Shown: positions 27,110 to 37,299, counted from the stretch's first letter. The stretch: DNA of 64,000 nucleotides from Clostridium manihotivorum (GCF_004015185.1 NZ_CP025746.1:310001-374000), one strand, 5' to 3'. Translations and numbers: made by a program. Notes: generated by a model from the sequence alone, not told the origin.

Positions 27110-29107
27110 ATGAAGAAGGAAAAACAAAAGAACAGTTTAGGTTTAAAAAGCATAAGAGTGAAATTAGTTATAGTAATGATATTAATTTGCCAGATACCAT
27201 TATTGGTATTCGCTTTAGTGGCCAATCACCAATCGAGAAGCACATTGGACAATAAACTTAGAGTAACTACTACTCAAGAAATTGACCTAACCAATAAACT
27301 AGTTGATAATTATTTCACTATATTCTCTACCGCAATTGACACAGCATCAGGGTTGAATAGCATAAAAAGCGATGATGATAATGTAGTTATGGGAACTCTT
27401 AAGACATTTCAGGAAAAGAACTCAGATATAGGAAACATATATATTGGACGTGCTGATAAAAAGATGCTTATATATCCTGTGACACAATTACCAAGTGGAT
27501 ATGATCCAACCTCTAGACCTTGGTATACAGATGCATTGAATAACAAGGGTAAGGTTACTTTCAGTGCACCATACAAAGACGCAGCTTCTGGTGATATGGT
27601 AATATCTTTATCAAAGACTGTTGAAAAAGACGGACAAATAATAGGAGTAGCAGCTATAGATTTAAACTTAGCTAAGTTATCTAAGAGTCTTTCAGATATA
27701 AAGGTTGGAGAACAAGGCTACATTTATATTTCTGATAGCCAAGGTGTATTAGTTTCTCACCCTAACGACAAGATTATAGGAACCGATGAAGTTAAGAAGC
27801 AAAGCTATTGGAGTAATGTTGAGAAGAGTCAAAGTGGCTTTGAGCCTTATACCTACAATGGTGCCAAGAAGTTTGTAAGCTATGATAGAAATAAAGTTAC
27901 TGGATGGATAGTATTTGCTTCAATGAATGAAAGCGAACTTACAAAGGATACTAAAGCATTAACTAATGTTTCTATAATTGATATGGTCTTAACTTTAATA
28001 TTAAATATTATGTTTGCAGTTGGTATTAGTAACTTTATAGCTAAAAACATAAACATAATAAGAAAAGGTCTTAATAAGGCAGCTAATGGTGACTTAACTT
28101 ATAAGGTATCTATAAAATCAAAGGATGAGTTTGGACAGTTGGCAGAAAGCTTTAATGAAATGTCTGATGGTATGCATAATCTTATAGGTGAAGTTAAAGA
28201 ATCCTCATTAGTAATGGAAAAGACAGCGGTAACAATTTCAACTATGAGTGAAGATGTAGCTACAGCAGTAAATGATGTAGCAAAAACTATAGATCAAGTA
28301 GCATCAGGTAGTTCTGAACAAGCCCATGATATCGAGCAAGGGGTTTATGAAGTTCAACAATTGATAACTGAACTTAAGGAAATGTATGACCAAATAGACA
28401 CCATGACAAACTTAGCTATGGTAACTCAAGAAATGACTGAAGATGGAATAACAACTATGGATGTTTTAAGTGAGAAGTCAGTAGAGACTAACAAGTCTTC
28501 TGAGAATATAGAAGATGCGGTAAATGATATGACAAGCTCCGTTGGAACTATCAAGTCTTTCACTAACATAATTAATGAAATAGCTGAACAAACAAATCTA
28601 TTGGCTTTAAATGCAGCTATTGAAGCAGCTAGAGCAGGAGAAGCTGGTAAGGGCTTTGCAGTTGTAGCTGATGAAATCAGAAAGCTTGCGGAACAAGTAA
28701 CTGAATCTACTAAGGAAATAGGATCAATAATCGATTTAGTGGATGGAAAGTCAAAGAACGCCATTAAAGCAATGGCTAGCACAAAGGCGGCTATAAACAG
28801 CCAGTCTGATTCTGTGGAGCAAACTAAGAACAACCTCCAAAACATCTCTGTATATATGGAGGAACTATCAAAGTCTATAAAAAATGTTAAAGCATCAATA
28901 GATGGGGTTAACAAGAGCAAGGATCAGATAATGGAGAGCATGCAAAACATGTCAGCAATATCTGAAGAAACTGCAGCTAGTACAGAAGAAGTGTCTGCAT
29001 CTACTGAAGAAATAGCTGCAACAATGGATGAGTTCAACCAAAACTCAACAATACTAAAGGATATATCTATTAACCTTGAAGAGAAGATAGATAGATTCAA
29101 GCTATAG
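27110..29107 (+). CDS. Methyl-accepting chemotaxis protein with dCache sensor
   Basis: A 665-residue chemoreceptor. TM1 lies near residues 18-38, then a dCache_1 sensor domain to about 275, TM2 near 290-312, a HAMP domain to about 360 and a long coiled signalling domain with the hairpin [19 protein letters not shown] near residue 495. The sensor carries Tyr131, Arg136, Trp138, Tyr139 and Asp184 in YDPTSRPWY and GVAAIDL, close to the amino-acid-binding dCache signature, so an amino acid ligand is plausible. AGGAGGATGCT precedes the ATG. No che genes are nearby; it would plug into arrays encoded elsewhere. Confidence 0.94.
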   Translation: MKKEKQKNSLGLKSIRVKLVIVMILICQIPLLVFALVANHQSRSTLDNKLRVTTTQEIDLTNKLVDNYFTIFSTAIDTASGLNSIKSDDDNVVMGTLKTFQEKNSDIGNIYIGRADKKMLIYPVTQLPSGYDPTSRPWYTDALNNKGKVTFSAPYKDAASGDMVISLSKTVEKDGQIIGVAAIDLNLAKLSKSLSDIKVGEQGYIYISDSQGVLVSHPNDKIIGTDEVKKQSYWSNVEKSQSGFEPYTYNGAKKFVSYDRNKVTGWIVFASMNESELTKDTKALTNVSIIDMVLTLILNIMFAVGISNFIAKNINIIRKGLNKAANGDLTYKVSIKSKDEFGQLAESFNEMSDGMHNLIGEVKESSLVMEKTAVTISTMSEDVATAVNDVAKTIDQVASGSSEQAHDIEQGVYEVQQLITELKEMYDQIDTMTNLAMVTQEMTEDGITTMDVLSEKSVETNKSSENIEDAVNDMTSSVGTIKSFTNIINEIAEQTNLLALNAAIEAARAGEAGKGFAVVADEIRKLAEQVTESTKEIGSIIDLVDGKSKNAIKAMASTKAAINSQSDSVEQTKNNLQNISVYMEELSKSIKNVKASIDGVNKSKDQIMESMQNMSAISEETAASTEEVSASTEEIAATMDEFNQNSTILKDISINLEEKIDRFKL

Positions 29108-29127
29108 GATATATATAATTAGTGGAT

Positions 29128-29166
29128 TAGCACTGAATCATAGAGATTCAGTGCTATATTTTTTTT
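29128..29166 (+). terminator. Terminator after chemoreceptor gene
   Basis: AGCACTGAATC pairs with GATTCAGTGCT, loop ATAGA, followed by a T run. Confidence 0.93.
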
Positions 29167-29169
29167 CTT

Positions 29170-29282
29170 TAAGTAATCAATCAAGAAATAAAAGCCTTAA
29201 AAGCTATGGTAGAAAAACTTATCCCACTACCAGATTTTCCTTACATACCTTAGGAAAGGCAGAAGGGCAAAATAGCTTACTT
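29170..29282 (+). repeat. Repeat family B, shorter copy
   Basis: Retains CCACTACCAGATTTTCCTTACATACC, broken into CACTACCAGATTTTCC and TTACATACCTTAGGAAAGGC, then GGGCAAAATAGCTTACT. Its end runs into the 3' end of the Lrp gene. Confidence 0.6.
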
Positions 29283-29723
29283 AAGCAACTTTTTTATTCC
29301 TTCTTCTATTTCTACCTCAGAAAAGGCTATAATTGTGCTTGTTATAGTATAGGAGGATATTTCACTTATAAAGGATTCTACCTCTGAAAGATCTCTAACT
29401 GTTAGCTTTACTATGAAGCAATGATCACCGGCTATTCTATAGCAAAATCCGCTTCTATTGTGGGAGGCTATAAACTTTTTAAATCTGTCATATTCACCAT
29501 TTCTCATGGTTACTAGAATAAAGCAATCCAAGGTATAGCCTAATTTTTTCTTGTCAATCTTTATTGTATATCCTTTTATTATACCTAAGCCTTCTAATTT
29601 CTTTATTCTCTCACCTACAGAGGGAGCTGATAAGTTTACCTTTTTAGATAATTCCCTTGTAGATAATCGGCTGTTAAGCTCTAATTCCGAAAGTATAAGC
29701 ATATCTATTTCATCTATTTTCAT
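29277..29723 (-). CDS. Lrp/AsnC-family transcriptional regulator
   Basis: A 148-residue regulator: N-terminal winged HTH (IDMLILSELELNSRLSTRELSKKVNLSAPSVGERIKKLEGLGIIKGY split across the family pattern) and a C-terminal RAM effector domain (GDHCFIVKLTVRDLSEVESFI). Such proteins sense amino acids. AAAGGAG precedes the ATG. It is divergent from the carboxymuconolactone decarboxylase-family gene with 131 bases between starts, so regulation of that gene is possible. Confidence 0.9.
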   Translation of the reverse strand: MKIDEIDMLILSELELNSRLSTRELSKKVNLSAPSVGERIKKLEGLGIIKGYTIKIDKKKLGYTLDCFILVTMRNGEYDRFKKFIASHNRSGFCYRIAGDHCFIVKLTVRDLSEVESFISEISSYTITSTIIAFSEVEIEEGIKKLLK

Positions 29724-29854
29724 ATGTAAACTCCTTTGCTATATTAATTTTAAATATGAAATTTATTTTATAGTTTTTGCTTTCAAAAGAAAAGGATTTT
29801 ATTAAAAGTATTTTATAAAATATATATAAGTTATTATTATAAGGATGGTGCATT

Positions 29855-30277
29855 ATGACAAGAATTAAAGGATCAGAGAATGGAACTACAATTTTTGAAA
29901 GCTTATTAGGACATAACCTTGATATTTTAAATAGTTGGGTTAACCTTGAGAAGGAGTTTTTAGGTTCAGCTACTTTTACAGCAGCTTTTAAGGAAGAGTT
30001 AAGGAGAAATCTAGCACAGATAAATGGTTGTGAATATTGCAAGGCAAAGGGAGCTCCGCTAGAATCTTATGAAGACAAAAAACTAAGTATAGCTGTAGAG
30101 TTTTTAAAAACTGCCGCAAATAACAGATATAAGGTTGGGGAGGAGGCCTTTAATAGACTTAAGGAAGTTTTTTCTGATGAGGAAATATCAGAACTATGCA
30201 GTTTTATAGCTTTTATAACTGCCTGCCAGAACTTTGGAGCCATGATGGAACTAAAACCTGTCTGCAGTATAGAATAG
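29855..30277 (+). CDS. Carboxymuconolactone decarboxylase (AhpD-like) family protein
   Basis: A 140-residue all-helical protein with the family motif NGCEYCKAKG, placing a redox Cys pair at C59 and C62, then YKVGEEAFNRLKEVFSDEEISELCSFIAF. The CxxC pair suggests an AhpD-type thiol reductase or alkyl-hydroperoxidase role rather than lactone decarboxylation. A His usually found three residues after the second Cys is not present, so activity is uncertain. GGATGGTG precedes the ATG. Confidence 0.82.
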   Translation: MTRIKGSENGTTIFESLLGHNLDILNSWVNLEKEFLGSATFTAAFKEELRRNLAQINGCEYCKAKGAPLESYEDKKLSIAVEFLKTAANNRYKVGEEAFNRLKEVFSDEEISELCSFIAFITACQNFGAMMELKPVCSIE

Positions 30278-30373
30278 GGCACTTTATTTCAAATATATGT
30301 AAGTGGATTCTTTTATGATATATAATAGGTAATATATATATGATACTTGGTGAAGGAGAGATGATAGAATTAA

Positions 30374-30784
30374 ATGAAGGAAAGATATTTAAAACCCCTC
30401 AAATTTTGTATCTTACCTCTAATTACTATTGTAGTATTTGCTTTGATAGGAGTATTTAAACAAAGGTCAATCGCTGCAGTTGAAGGACAACATCCTACAA
30501 TGACTGGTGCAATTACCTTATTAGGTTGGTCTATGAGAGGAGTATACGTAGCAGTATTAATGGCTATATATTTTTCTATGTTAGACTTAAAGCTAGGTAA
30601 GGCAACTAATCTAATGGTTCTATTTTTATTAATAGCATTAAATCTTCCGTTGATGAGATATATGGAGCTATTAGTCTATCTTCCTTTAGCTGTAGTAATA
30701 TTACCTATAGTTAATTTTGTTGCCTTTTTACCGGCAATTGTTAAGAAGAAGGTTGATGATAAGATTGATGAAGATAGTAGGTAG
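30374..30784 (+). CDS. Four-helix membrane protein of unknown function
   Basis: A 136-residue integral membrane protein with about four hydrophobic segments (near 8-27, 46-70, 77-92 and 99-123) and a charged C-terminal tail KKKVDDKIDEDS. AAGGAGA lies about 14 bases before the ATG, slightly far. No family is recognised. Confidence 0.7.
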   Translation: MKERYLKPLKFCILPLITIVVFALIGVFKQRSIAAVEGQHPTMTGAITLLGWSMRGVYVAVLMAIYFSMLDLKLGKATNLMVLFLLIALNLPLMRYMELLVYLPLAVVILPIVNFVAFLPAIVKKKVDDKIDEDSR

Positions 30785-30799
30785 CCTTTTATTTTAAAA

Positions 30800-31180
30800 T
30801 ATATAGAAGTAAGTTCTTTGAATCACTGGAGAGATTATGCCTTGCAAAAATTATCTCACACTAAAAAGGAGTTTTGAAGACAAGTTCTGAGATAGAAGTA
30901 TGGTAATGTGTGATGGAGCTTTTAGAGGAATAATACAAGCTAAAGAGGTTGTAAGAGAAGACTATGGACTTATGATGATTGGAGCAGATGGATAGAATCA
31001 GGGGCAATAGCTTTGGTAAGACCTATCTTGATATATATGGTCCCATCACGAAAACTTGATAGTAGAAGTTGGAAACCTATAGTGGTATTTTAAATAATTA
31101 TCGAGTAGAGATGAAGTTTTCCAAATAATATCCAAATAGGTATTATATGATATAATTAATTATAATATTTAAGGTTGGGG
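30800..31180 (+). other. Intergenic region with a possible gene remnant
   Basis: A short frame at 30900-30995 reads like protein (CDGAFRGIIQAKEVV, DYGLMMIGADG) but has no ribosome binding site and stops abruptly. It may be debris of a decayed gene. Nothing else is evident. Confidence 0.3.
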
Positions 31181-31188
31181 GAGTAGCT

Positions 31189-31830
31189 ATGGATTCAAAT
31201 GTGTGTTGGTCAAATGAGAAAAAAATAGAGAGAACAATAGAAGCCTTAGGCAAGAATAATATAAACGGATATCATATACAAAGTAGAGGCGAGCTATTAG
31301 AGAAGATTAAGGAGTTAGTCTCCGAAGGTGCTACAGTTAGCTGTGGAGGATCAGCAACCCTTACAGAACTAGGATTGTTAGAGCATCTTAGAAGTGGCAG
31401 ATATGAATTTTTAGATAGAGCCGCTAAGGGAATTACTGAAGAGGAAAAGAAAGAGATTCACAGAAAAACCTTTAGTGCAGATGCTTTCTTTACCAGCACT
31501 AATGCCTTAACAGAAGATGGACAACTGTTTAATGTAGATGGTGGCGGAAACAGAGTTGCAGCTATGCTTTTTGGCCCAGATAAAGTTTTAGTTGTATGCG
31601 GAGTTAATAAGATAGTAAAAAATATTGAGGAAGCTATTGAAAGAAACAAAAGAGTATCAGCACCTATAAATGCGAAGAGGCTTAATAGAAACACACCTTG
31701 TGCTAAAGTAGGTTATTGTATGGATTGCAGCAGTAATGATAGGATATGCAATGAGTATACTGTTATAAAGAGACAAGGTGACAAAACTAGAATGCATGTA
31801 TTAATACTTAATGAGAATTTGGGATATTAA
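31189..31830 (+). CDS. LUD-domain protein (LutC/YkgG family)
   Basis: A 213-residue LUD-domain protein (DUF162), related to the LutC subunit of lactate utilisation. Signatures include VSCGGSATLTELGLLEHL, SADAFFTSTNALTEDGQLFNVDGGGNRVAAMLFGP in two blocks, and VNKIVKNIEEAIER. A Cys cluster near the end (C-A-K-V-G-Y-C-M-D-C, then RIC) is typical of stand-alone clostridial members. The lactate genes lutA and lutB are absent here, so its role is open. TTGGGGGAG precedes the ATG. Confidence 0.88.
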   Translation: MDSNVCWSNEKKIERTIEALGKNNINGYHIQSRGELLEKIKELVSEGATVSCGGSATLTELGLLEHLRSGRYEFLDRAAKGITEEEKKEIHRKTFSADAFFTSTNALTEDGQLFNVDGGGNRVAAMLFGPDKVLVVCGVNKIVKNIEEAIERNKRVSAPINAKRLNRNTPCAKVGYCMDCSSNDRICNEYTVIKRQGDKTRMHVLILNENLGY

Positions 31831-31850
31831 GTAGGTAGTGCAATTTATTT

Positions 31851-31882
31851 AATAGGGTAGTATCACCAAGATGGTGGTACTA
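31851..31882 (+). terminator. Terminator after LUD gene
   Basis: AATAG..GTATCACC pairs with GGTGGTACTATT, loop AAGAT. The T run is short. Confidence 0.7.
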
Positions 31883-32156
31883 TTCTTTGATTTGAAGATT
31901 ATTCAGGTTACTTGACTTATAGATTAAAGCCGTTTTATAATAAAAATGGCAAAATAATGTTGTAAACATTGACTTTGGAAAACGTTAACATGAAATCTAG
32001 TGGTTATTTTAAAAAGTAACGTATAGGACTTTGTTTTATTAAGGTGCTTGATTAATTAATAATTACTTATTTAAGTGTAATTATCATCTGTATTGAGTCT
32101 GCACTGTATTAAAGCAAAGTTCTTTTTGTAATACGTAAGAAAAGAGGTGAGTGATT

Positions 32157-32205
32157 TTTTCGGTTATATCATAAAGGTGTTAAGGGGAAAAGGATTAACC
32201 GAAAA
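32157..32205 (+). other. Hairpin in the leader of the LPXTG gene
   Basis: TTTTCGGTTA pairs perfectly with TAACCGAAAA around a loop of about 29 bases that includes AAAGGTGTTAAGGGG. It lies 60 bases before the start codon, without a T run. It matches no riboswitch I know and could be a regulatory or stability element. The rest of 31890-32260 shows no gene. Confidence 0.4.
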
Positions 32206-32265
32206 TAAGAAGTAATAACATTTAGCTTATTAAAAATTATGATTTAAAGCAAAAGATAGGGGATT

Positions 32266-34257
32266 ATGAATAACATGAAAAAGAGAAAGAAAATATTTAG
32301 TCAAATAATTACTACAGTTATATCTATGATGTTTTTATTTAGTATCATTTCACCAGTGAATGTATCTGCTTTAACTGGAATTACCACAGAACAGAGTATA
32401 GCTTTACGTCAATTAAATACTGCTACTGAACCTAAGGCTGTTAGAGAAGCAGTTGAAAATCCAAAGCTAAGTATTGATTTAAGCAAATATAGTACTTTTT
32501 CAAATGAACAAAAAGATTATTTAGCTACAGGTATAGGAAGAGAAAATTCTCGAAATAATCGACTATTCTCCAGTCCTCAAGCAGTAGAAGATTATGTTAA
32601 TTGGTATGTAAACCGAGTAGCTGAATATACAAAACAATTAGCAAAGATACAGATAAGATTTAACTATAATGATGATGCAGATCATGTCAGATCAAGTATG
32701 AGTTTACCTAATCTATATAATAGTGTAATTTACGTTAGATGGACAAGTGATAAACCTGATGTAATATCTACGACAGGTGTGGTTAAAAGACCAGCATATG
32801 GACAACCAAATGAAGTCGTTCATTTAACTGCTAATAGTATAGATGGAGGCGGATTCCCTATAACTGATACTAGAAACTTAACGGTATTAGCTGAAGAAAC
32901 AGCTCCACAACCACAAATAACGCCATATCAAGCAGCTGTAAATGCTGTTATGAATGCATATATTGTTTCTAATTTGAGAGTTGCAATAGAAAATCCGATA
33001 TTACATATAGATTTATCTAAATATAATTATAATAAGTTATCTAATGAGATGAAGAATAATTTGCTAATTGATCTATTGCATGATATACAAGGTAGAAAGT
33101 TAAATAATATTAATGAAGTAATTTCTGCACTTAATAAATATACTTGTAAATCAATAATTAATGATGCTACAAAACATTTAGATATAGTTTATGCAGAAGG
33201 AGACAGCAAGGAAAGTGTTACAAAAAACTTAGGACTTCCTACAAATTCAACATATGGAGCTTCGGTAACATGGGAAAGTAACTCTGTGAATTGTGTGGAA
33301 ACTAATGGGATAGTGCATAGACCAGTTGGAGATTCTGCAGCTGTGACATTAAAAGCTACTATGAAAATGGGAGATGAAGTAGGTCAATTAGATTATATTG
33401 TTAATGTAAAAGGAGTTCAAATCACAACAATTCCAGTAACTCCATCAACTCCTACTAATAATGATGATGCTGAAAAATCAGTAGACAATAATCCGACTAG
33501 CACACCTGCTGCGGTTAAATTAAATACTACTAAAGATGGTAATAAGGTTAATGCTACTGAAAGAGTAGATGCTATAAAGGATGGAAAAGATACTTTGATA
33601 ATTAAGTCGGATAAGGTTACCATGTCAATTCCAGAAAAGGTTGTATACACAGATGGATTGAGTGGGTCAGATTATATTAAAGTAACACAAGAGGTATTGC
33701 CGTCAGATAGAGCAAAAGAATTATTTTCAGCACTTCCAAGTAATGTGGCTCCATTGAGGGACGCTATTAATTTTACAATGCAGTTATTTGATAGTAATAA
33801 CAATTTAATAAAGGATATACATGAATTTGCCAATGGTCAAAAGGTTAAAATAGTAATAAGTTTAACGGAAGATCAAATAAAAAATGTTGATACAAGTAAA
33901 TTAAGTATGTTCTACTTTGATGAAACTAAGAAGCAATGGGTTGAGATGGGAGGAAGTTTTGATAAAGAAAATATGACCTTTACTTTTGAAACTCCTCACT
34001 TTACAAACTTCGCTATAATGACAAAGGTTGCAACAGATACAACCTCTGCTAAAGCAGAGATACCTAATACTGCAGCACCTACAAAAATAGAGACATCTGA
34101 GGTATTACCTAATACTGTAGCACTTACAAAAGTAGAAACACCTAAGGTATTACCTAAGACTGGTTCAGATTTGGACTTTAATATAGTGCTAATAGCTGGT
34201 TGTGTTTTAGCCGTACTAGGTGGTTTAATGCTTACTAGAAGAAAGGCTGCTAACTAG
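32266..34257 (+). CDS. LPXTG cell-wall-anchored surface protein with atrophied Ig-like repeats
   Basis: A 663-residue secreted protein. The signal peptide runs to about residue 35 (cleavage after VSA). Two repeat modules follow, each with IDLSKY and a later atrophied bacterial Ig segment (VRWTSDKPDVISTTGVVKRP and VTWESNSVNCVETNGIVHRP). A linker rich in Pro and Thr leads to a beta-rich domain (VKIVISLTEDQIKN, MFYFDETKKQWVEMGG). The C-terminus is a sortase signal: LPKTG at 629-633, a hydrophobic helix and RRKAAN, preceded by two worn copies (IPNTAAPTK, LPNTVALTK). Likely covalently bound to peptidoglycan. No sortase gene is in the window. Confidence 0.9.
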   Translation: MNNMKKRKKIFSQIITTVISMMFLFSIISPVNVSALTGITTEQSIALRQLNTATEPKAVREAVENPKLSIDLSKYSTFSNEQKDYLATGIGRENSRNNRLFSSPQAVEDYVNWYVNRVAEYTKQLAKIQIRFNYNDDADHVRSSMSLPNLYNSVIYVRWTSDKPDVISTTGVVKRPAYGQPNEVVHLTANSIDGGGFPITDTRNLTVLAEETAPQPQITPYQAAVNAVMNAYIVSNLRVAIENPILHIDLSKYNYNKLSNEMKNNLLIDLLHDIQGRKLNNINEVISALNKYTCKSIINDATKHLDIVYAEGDSKESVTKNLGLPTNSTYGASVTWESNSVNCVETNGIVHRPVGDSAAVTLKATMKMGDEVGQLDYIVNVKGVQITTIPVTPSTPTNNDDAEKSVDNNPTSTPAAVKLNTTKDGNKVNATERVDAIKDGKDTLIIKSDKVTMSIPEKVVYTDGLSGSDYIKVTQEVLPSDRAKELFSALPSNVAPLRDAINFTMQLFDSNNNLIKDIHEFANGQKVKIVISLTEDQIKNVDTSKLSMFYFDETKKQWVEMGGSFDKENMTFTFETPHFTNFAIMTKVATDTTSAKAEIPNTAAPTKIETSEVLPNTVALTKVETPKVLPKTGSDLDFNIVLIAGCVLAVLGGLMLTRRKAAN

Positions 34258-34349
34258 TGTTGGTATAAAGGCATTAAAAATATATAGAATTATGTATTTA
34301 GAAGCTAGCTATATTTTATAACTTTAAATAGATATAATTTTAATTAATA

Positions 34350-34416
34350 ATAAGGGGTATATTTGGAATTACTTAATTGTTTAAGTGATATCTAAAGGTG
34401 CCCCTTATATTTTTTT
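34350..34416 (+). terminator. Long terminator after LPXTG gene
   Basis: ATAAGGGGTAT..TACTTA pairs with TAAGTGATA..CCCCTTAT, followed by seven T. Confidence 0.88.
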
Positions 34417-34454
34417 GCTAATACTTGTCATAGGGAAAACGCTAAGTAAACCTA

Positions 34455-34590
34455 GTAAATTCAGTGTATTAGAATAGCTGTCTAGAACAAACTACAAGAA
34501 GTAAAGATCTGTCTCTTGCCATAACTTCTTCACATAAGTTTAGAAAGGGTAAATACTCAAAAAAGCTGGCTTCAGCTACTTTTTACTATC
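34455..34590 (+). repeat. Repeat family B
   Basis: Shows TTAGAATAGCTGTCTAGAAC, AAGTAAAGATCTGTC, TTCTTCACATAAGTTTAGAA, CTCAAAAAAGCTGGC and TTCAGCTACTTTTT. It lies after the LPXTG gene terminator. Confidence 0.7.
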
Positions 34591-34594
34591 TAGG

Positions 34595-34850
34595 AACTAT
34601 TTATTAAGGTAAAGTTGTAAGGAAATATAGTGAAGTACATTCAAAACCGCATTTTAAATATAAGCTTGTAAAAGGTTATGAGCTTTAAAAGTTGTAAAAT
34701 CATATAAATGAAGTTATGTATATGTTGACAAAGGTTAGGTAGTTACTACTAAATAGCCTGTTTACTCTTTTGTTTAGTAAATATATAATAAGTAAGAAAT
34801 AATAGTAAGTATAAACCCATTAACTAAGATATAAAATCAGATTAGGAGAT
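34595..34850. other. Upstream region of rlmH, no gene seen
   Basis: A TTGACA near 34725 may be part of the rlmH promoter, but no convincing -10 follows. No frame or structured RNA is recognised. Confidence 0.35.
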
Positions 34851-34858
34851 ATAGATTT

Positions 34859-35338
34859 ATGAACATAACCTTAATAACAGTAGGTAAAATAAAAGAAAAA
34901 TACTTAAAGGATGCTATAGATGAATATTCAAAGAGATTAAAAAGATATTGTAAGCTTGATATCATAGAGCTAGCTGATGAAAAAACTCCAGACAATGCAT
35001 CAGAAAAAGAGGAACTGCAGATAAAGGAGAAAGAAGGACAGCTTATACTAAAGTCTATAAAAGAAAATATGTATGTAATAGCACTAGACCTAAAAGGTAA
35101 CATGATATCCTCAGAGGATTTCTCAAACCTCATAGGTGATTTAGGGGTTAAGGGTGAGAGCCAACTTTGCTTTGTAATAGGTGGGTCTTTGGGCCTATCA
35201 AAGGATGTTATACAAAGAGCAAACTATAAGCTATGCTTCTCAAAGATGACCTTCCCCCATCAGCTTTTTAGGGTGATGTTACTTGAGCAGATTTATAGGG
35301 CTTATAGGATAATGAAGGGGGAACCGTATCATAAATGA
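34859..35338 (+). CDS. rlmH: 23S rRNA pseudouridine1915 N3-methyltransferase
   Basis: RlmH is a small SPOUT methyltransferase that methylates pseudouridine 1915 in helix 69 of 23S rRNA on the assembled ribosome. The 159-residue length is exact for the family. Motifs are complete: N-terminal LITVGKIKEKYLKDAIDEY, the knotted SAM site FVIGGSLGLS and the C-terminal KMTFPHQLFRVMLLEQIYRAYRI with final GEPYHK. TAGGAGAT precedes the ATG. It is usually oriC-proximal in Firmicutes, consistent with the location proposed for the window. Confidence 0.97.
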   Translation: MNITLITVGKIKEKYLKDAIDEYSKRLKRYCKLDIIELADEKTPDNASEKEELQIKEKEGQLILKSIKENMYVIALDLKGNMISSEDFSNLIGDLGVKGESQLCFVIGGSLGLSKDVIQRANYKLCFSKMTFPHQLFRVMLLEQIYRAYRIMKGEPYHK

Positions 35339-35374
35339 ATGATAATCTATTAAAATTGCATGTTTAGTTAAGGA

Positions 35375-35418
35375 AATAACTTATATTATATGAATTATAA
35401 TATAGGTTATTTTTTTTA
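35375..35418 (+). terminator. Terminator after rlmH
   Basis: AATAAC..ATATTATAT pairs with ATAATAT..GTTATT, followed by a long T run. Confidence 0.85.
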
Positions 35419-35579
35419 GTAGGATTTTTATTCTTTGGTGTAATTATTTTTATTAAATGCAGTTATTACATTAATCACTATATGGCCTCAGGTTAGGTAA
35501 GTATAGTTTGCAAAATACTATGATGTAATCGACAACATAAATTGAAAAAATTTTTTTTGATTTTTAGAAAAAATTTAAC

Positions 35580-35870
35580 TTACGAGACCTAATGAAACCT
35601 TAGTATAATGACAAAGCAAGTACTGTATTTCAAAAAAGCAATGTAAAAGGAGTGATTACATTTGATTGGAGAATTGAGATAAATAAGGCAAGCCCAATAT
35701 GGCTGTGGCTATTTCTTCTATGACAGAAGGTGGTTAAGAAAAATTAACAATACTTAAGGAAAACTGGAAAACAAGTTAAGCAAATAATTAATTAATAAGA
35801 CTGAGTTAAATATTAATATAGACAATAGGAGTACATTACTATGTAATCAATTATTTATATCGGTCTAATT
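35580..35870 (+). other. Long leader of the MFS exporter gene
   Basis: A TATAAT near 35602 could be the -10 of a promoter about 280 bases before the start. The leader holds two mini-frames with ribosome binding sites: AAAGGAG before TTG and a six-codon frame near 35662, and AATAGGAG before an ATG directly followed by TAA near 35840. Such leaders can control resistance genes by attenuation, but no paired stems were worked out. Confidence 0.35.
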
Positions 35871-35883
35871 TATGGAGGAAACT

Positions 35884-37290
35884 ATGAATAAAAAACATAA
35901 GGTAGAAAGTAATCAAAAAATAAATTTTATAAGTATTATCGCTATATTAGTAGCTAGTGCGTTTGTGGCAACCTTTAATGAAACCATATTAAATGTTGCG
36001 CTATCTGGAATTATGAAGGATATGAATGTTTCTGCTGGAACTGTTCAATGGCTTGTGACAGCTTATATGACAGTAGCAGCAGTAATGGTACCTATTACTG
36101 CTTTTCTAATTCAATCATTTAAAACAAAAACATTATTTTTTAGTGCAATAGGATTATTACTTATAGGAACGATATGTGCGGCGTGTTCAAATTCTTTTGC
36201 GATGTTATTAATTTCAAGAATGATACAATCATCAGGTACAGGGATGATAATACCAATTGTTACAAATACCATATTATTAATAGCACCAAAAGAAAAACTA
36301 GGAATATCAATGGCAATATGTGTGCCAGCAATTTTACTAGGACCTGCATTCGGTCCAACAATATCAGGAATTGTATTACAATATTTTAGTTGGCATGCAT
36401 TATTTATAATGTTAATTCCAATTATAATCGTACTTATGATTATAGGAAAACTATTCTTAGTTAATGTAGGAGAAATAACGAAGCCTAAAATGGATTATTT
36501 ATCTATAGTGTTATCTACAATTGGAGTTGGAACAATAATATATTCTATAAATAGTATAAGTGGAGGAAATATTAAAACAACTTTAATATGCTTTATAATA
36601 GGAATTATTTGTTTAATAACATTTATCAAACGTCAAAATACCTTAAAACAACCAATGTTGAATTTATCTCCTTTTAAGTATCCAAAGTTTGTAATGGCAA
36701 CAATTTTAGTAATGATAGCTATGATGGTTACTTTCACTATGAGTATAATGTTACCAATGTTTATAGAAGGAGCTCTTGGAAAATCAAGCTTTGTAGCAGG
36801 AATAGCCTTATTACCAGCTGTAATTTGTGCTGGACTAGCCGCACCTGTAGGTGGGAAGATTTACGATAAATTTGGGGTGAAATTTTTAATACCATTAGGA
36901 ACAGCAATGGTAACTATATTTGTATTTTTAATATCTTTATCTAAAAGTGATGCATCTTTGGCACACTTAGTAATAATCTATATATTTACGAGCGTAGGAA
37001 TCGGACTATTTATGTCTCCTTCTCAAACTCATGGGTTGAATCAATTGCCAAAAGAATACTATCCTCATGGAGTAGCAATAGTAAATACGCTTCAACAAAT
37101 TTCTGCTGCTATAGGATCATCACTTTTTATTGGAATAATGTCAGCAGTTCAAATCAATGCATTAGAAGTACAACATGCGACTAATGAAGTTGCGGTAGCT
37201 ACTGGATTTTCGGCTTCAGCAATGGTAGTTTGCGGAATTGCACTTGTGGCATTAATTTTATCTTTTTTCTTTGGGAGAAATGAATCATAA
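35884..37290 (+). CDS. MFS multidrug exporter, DHA2 (EmrB/QacA) family
   Basis: A drug:proton antiporter with 14 predicted membrane segments in about 468 residues. Motif A-like GGKIYDKFGVK lies in the second half; the first half has FNETILNVALSGIMKDMN and VQWLVTAYMTVAAVMVP, a strong DHA2 signature, and motif C-like GPAFGPTISGI. I choose the ATG at 35884, 6 bases after TGGAGGAA, rather than the in-frame ATG at 35872 that overlaps it. It is monocistronic, followed by decayed DNA. Confidence 0.92.
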   Translation: MNKKHKVESNQKINFISIIAILVASAFVATFNETILNVALSGIMKDMNVSAGTVQWLVTAYMTVAAVMVPITAFLIQSFKTKTLFFSAIGLLLIGTICAACSNSFAMLLISRMIQSSGTGMIIPIVTNTILLIAPKEKLGISMAICVPAILLGPAFGPTISGIVLQYFSWHALFIMLIPIIIVLMIIGKLFLVNVGEITKPKMDYLSIVLSTIGVGTIIYSINSISGGNIKTTLICFIIGIICLITFIKRQNTLKQPMLNLSPFKYPKFVMATILVMIAMMVTFTMSIMLPMFIEGALGKSSFVAGIALLPAVICAGLAAPVGGKIYDKFGVKFLIPLGTAMVTIFVFLISLSKSDASLAHLVIIYIFTSVGIGLFMSPSQTHGLNQLPKEYYPHGVAIVNTLQQISAAIGSSLFIGIMSAVQINALEVQHATNEVAVATGFSASAMVVCGIALVALILSFFFGRNES

Positions 37291-37299
37291 GTATAAGGA

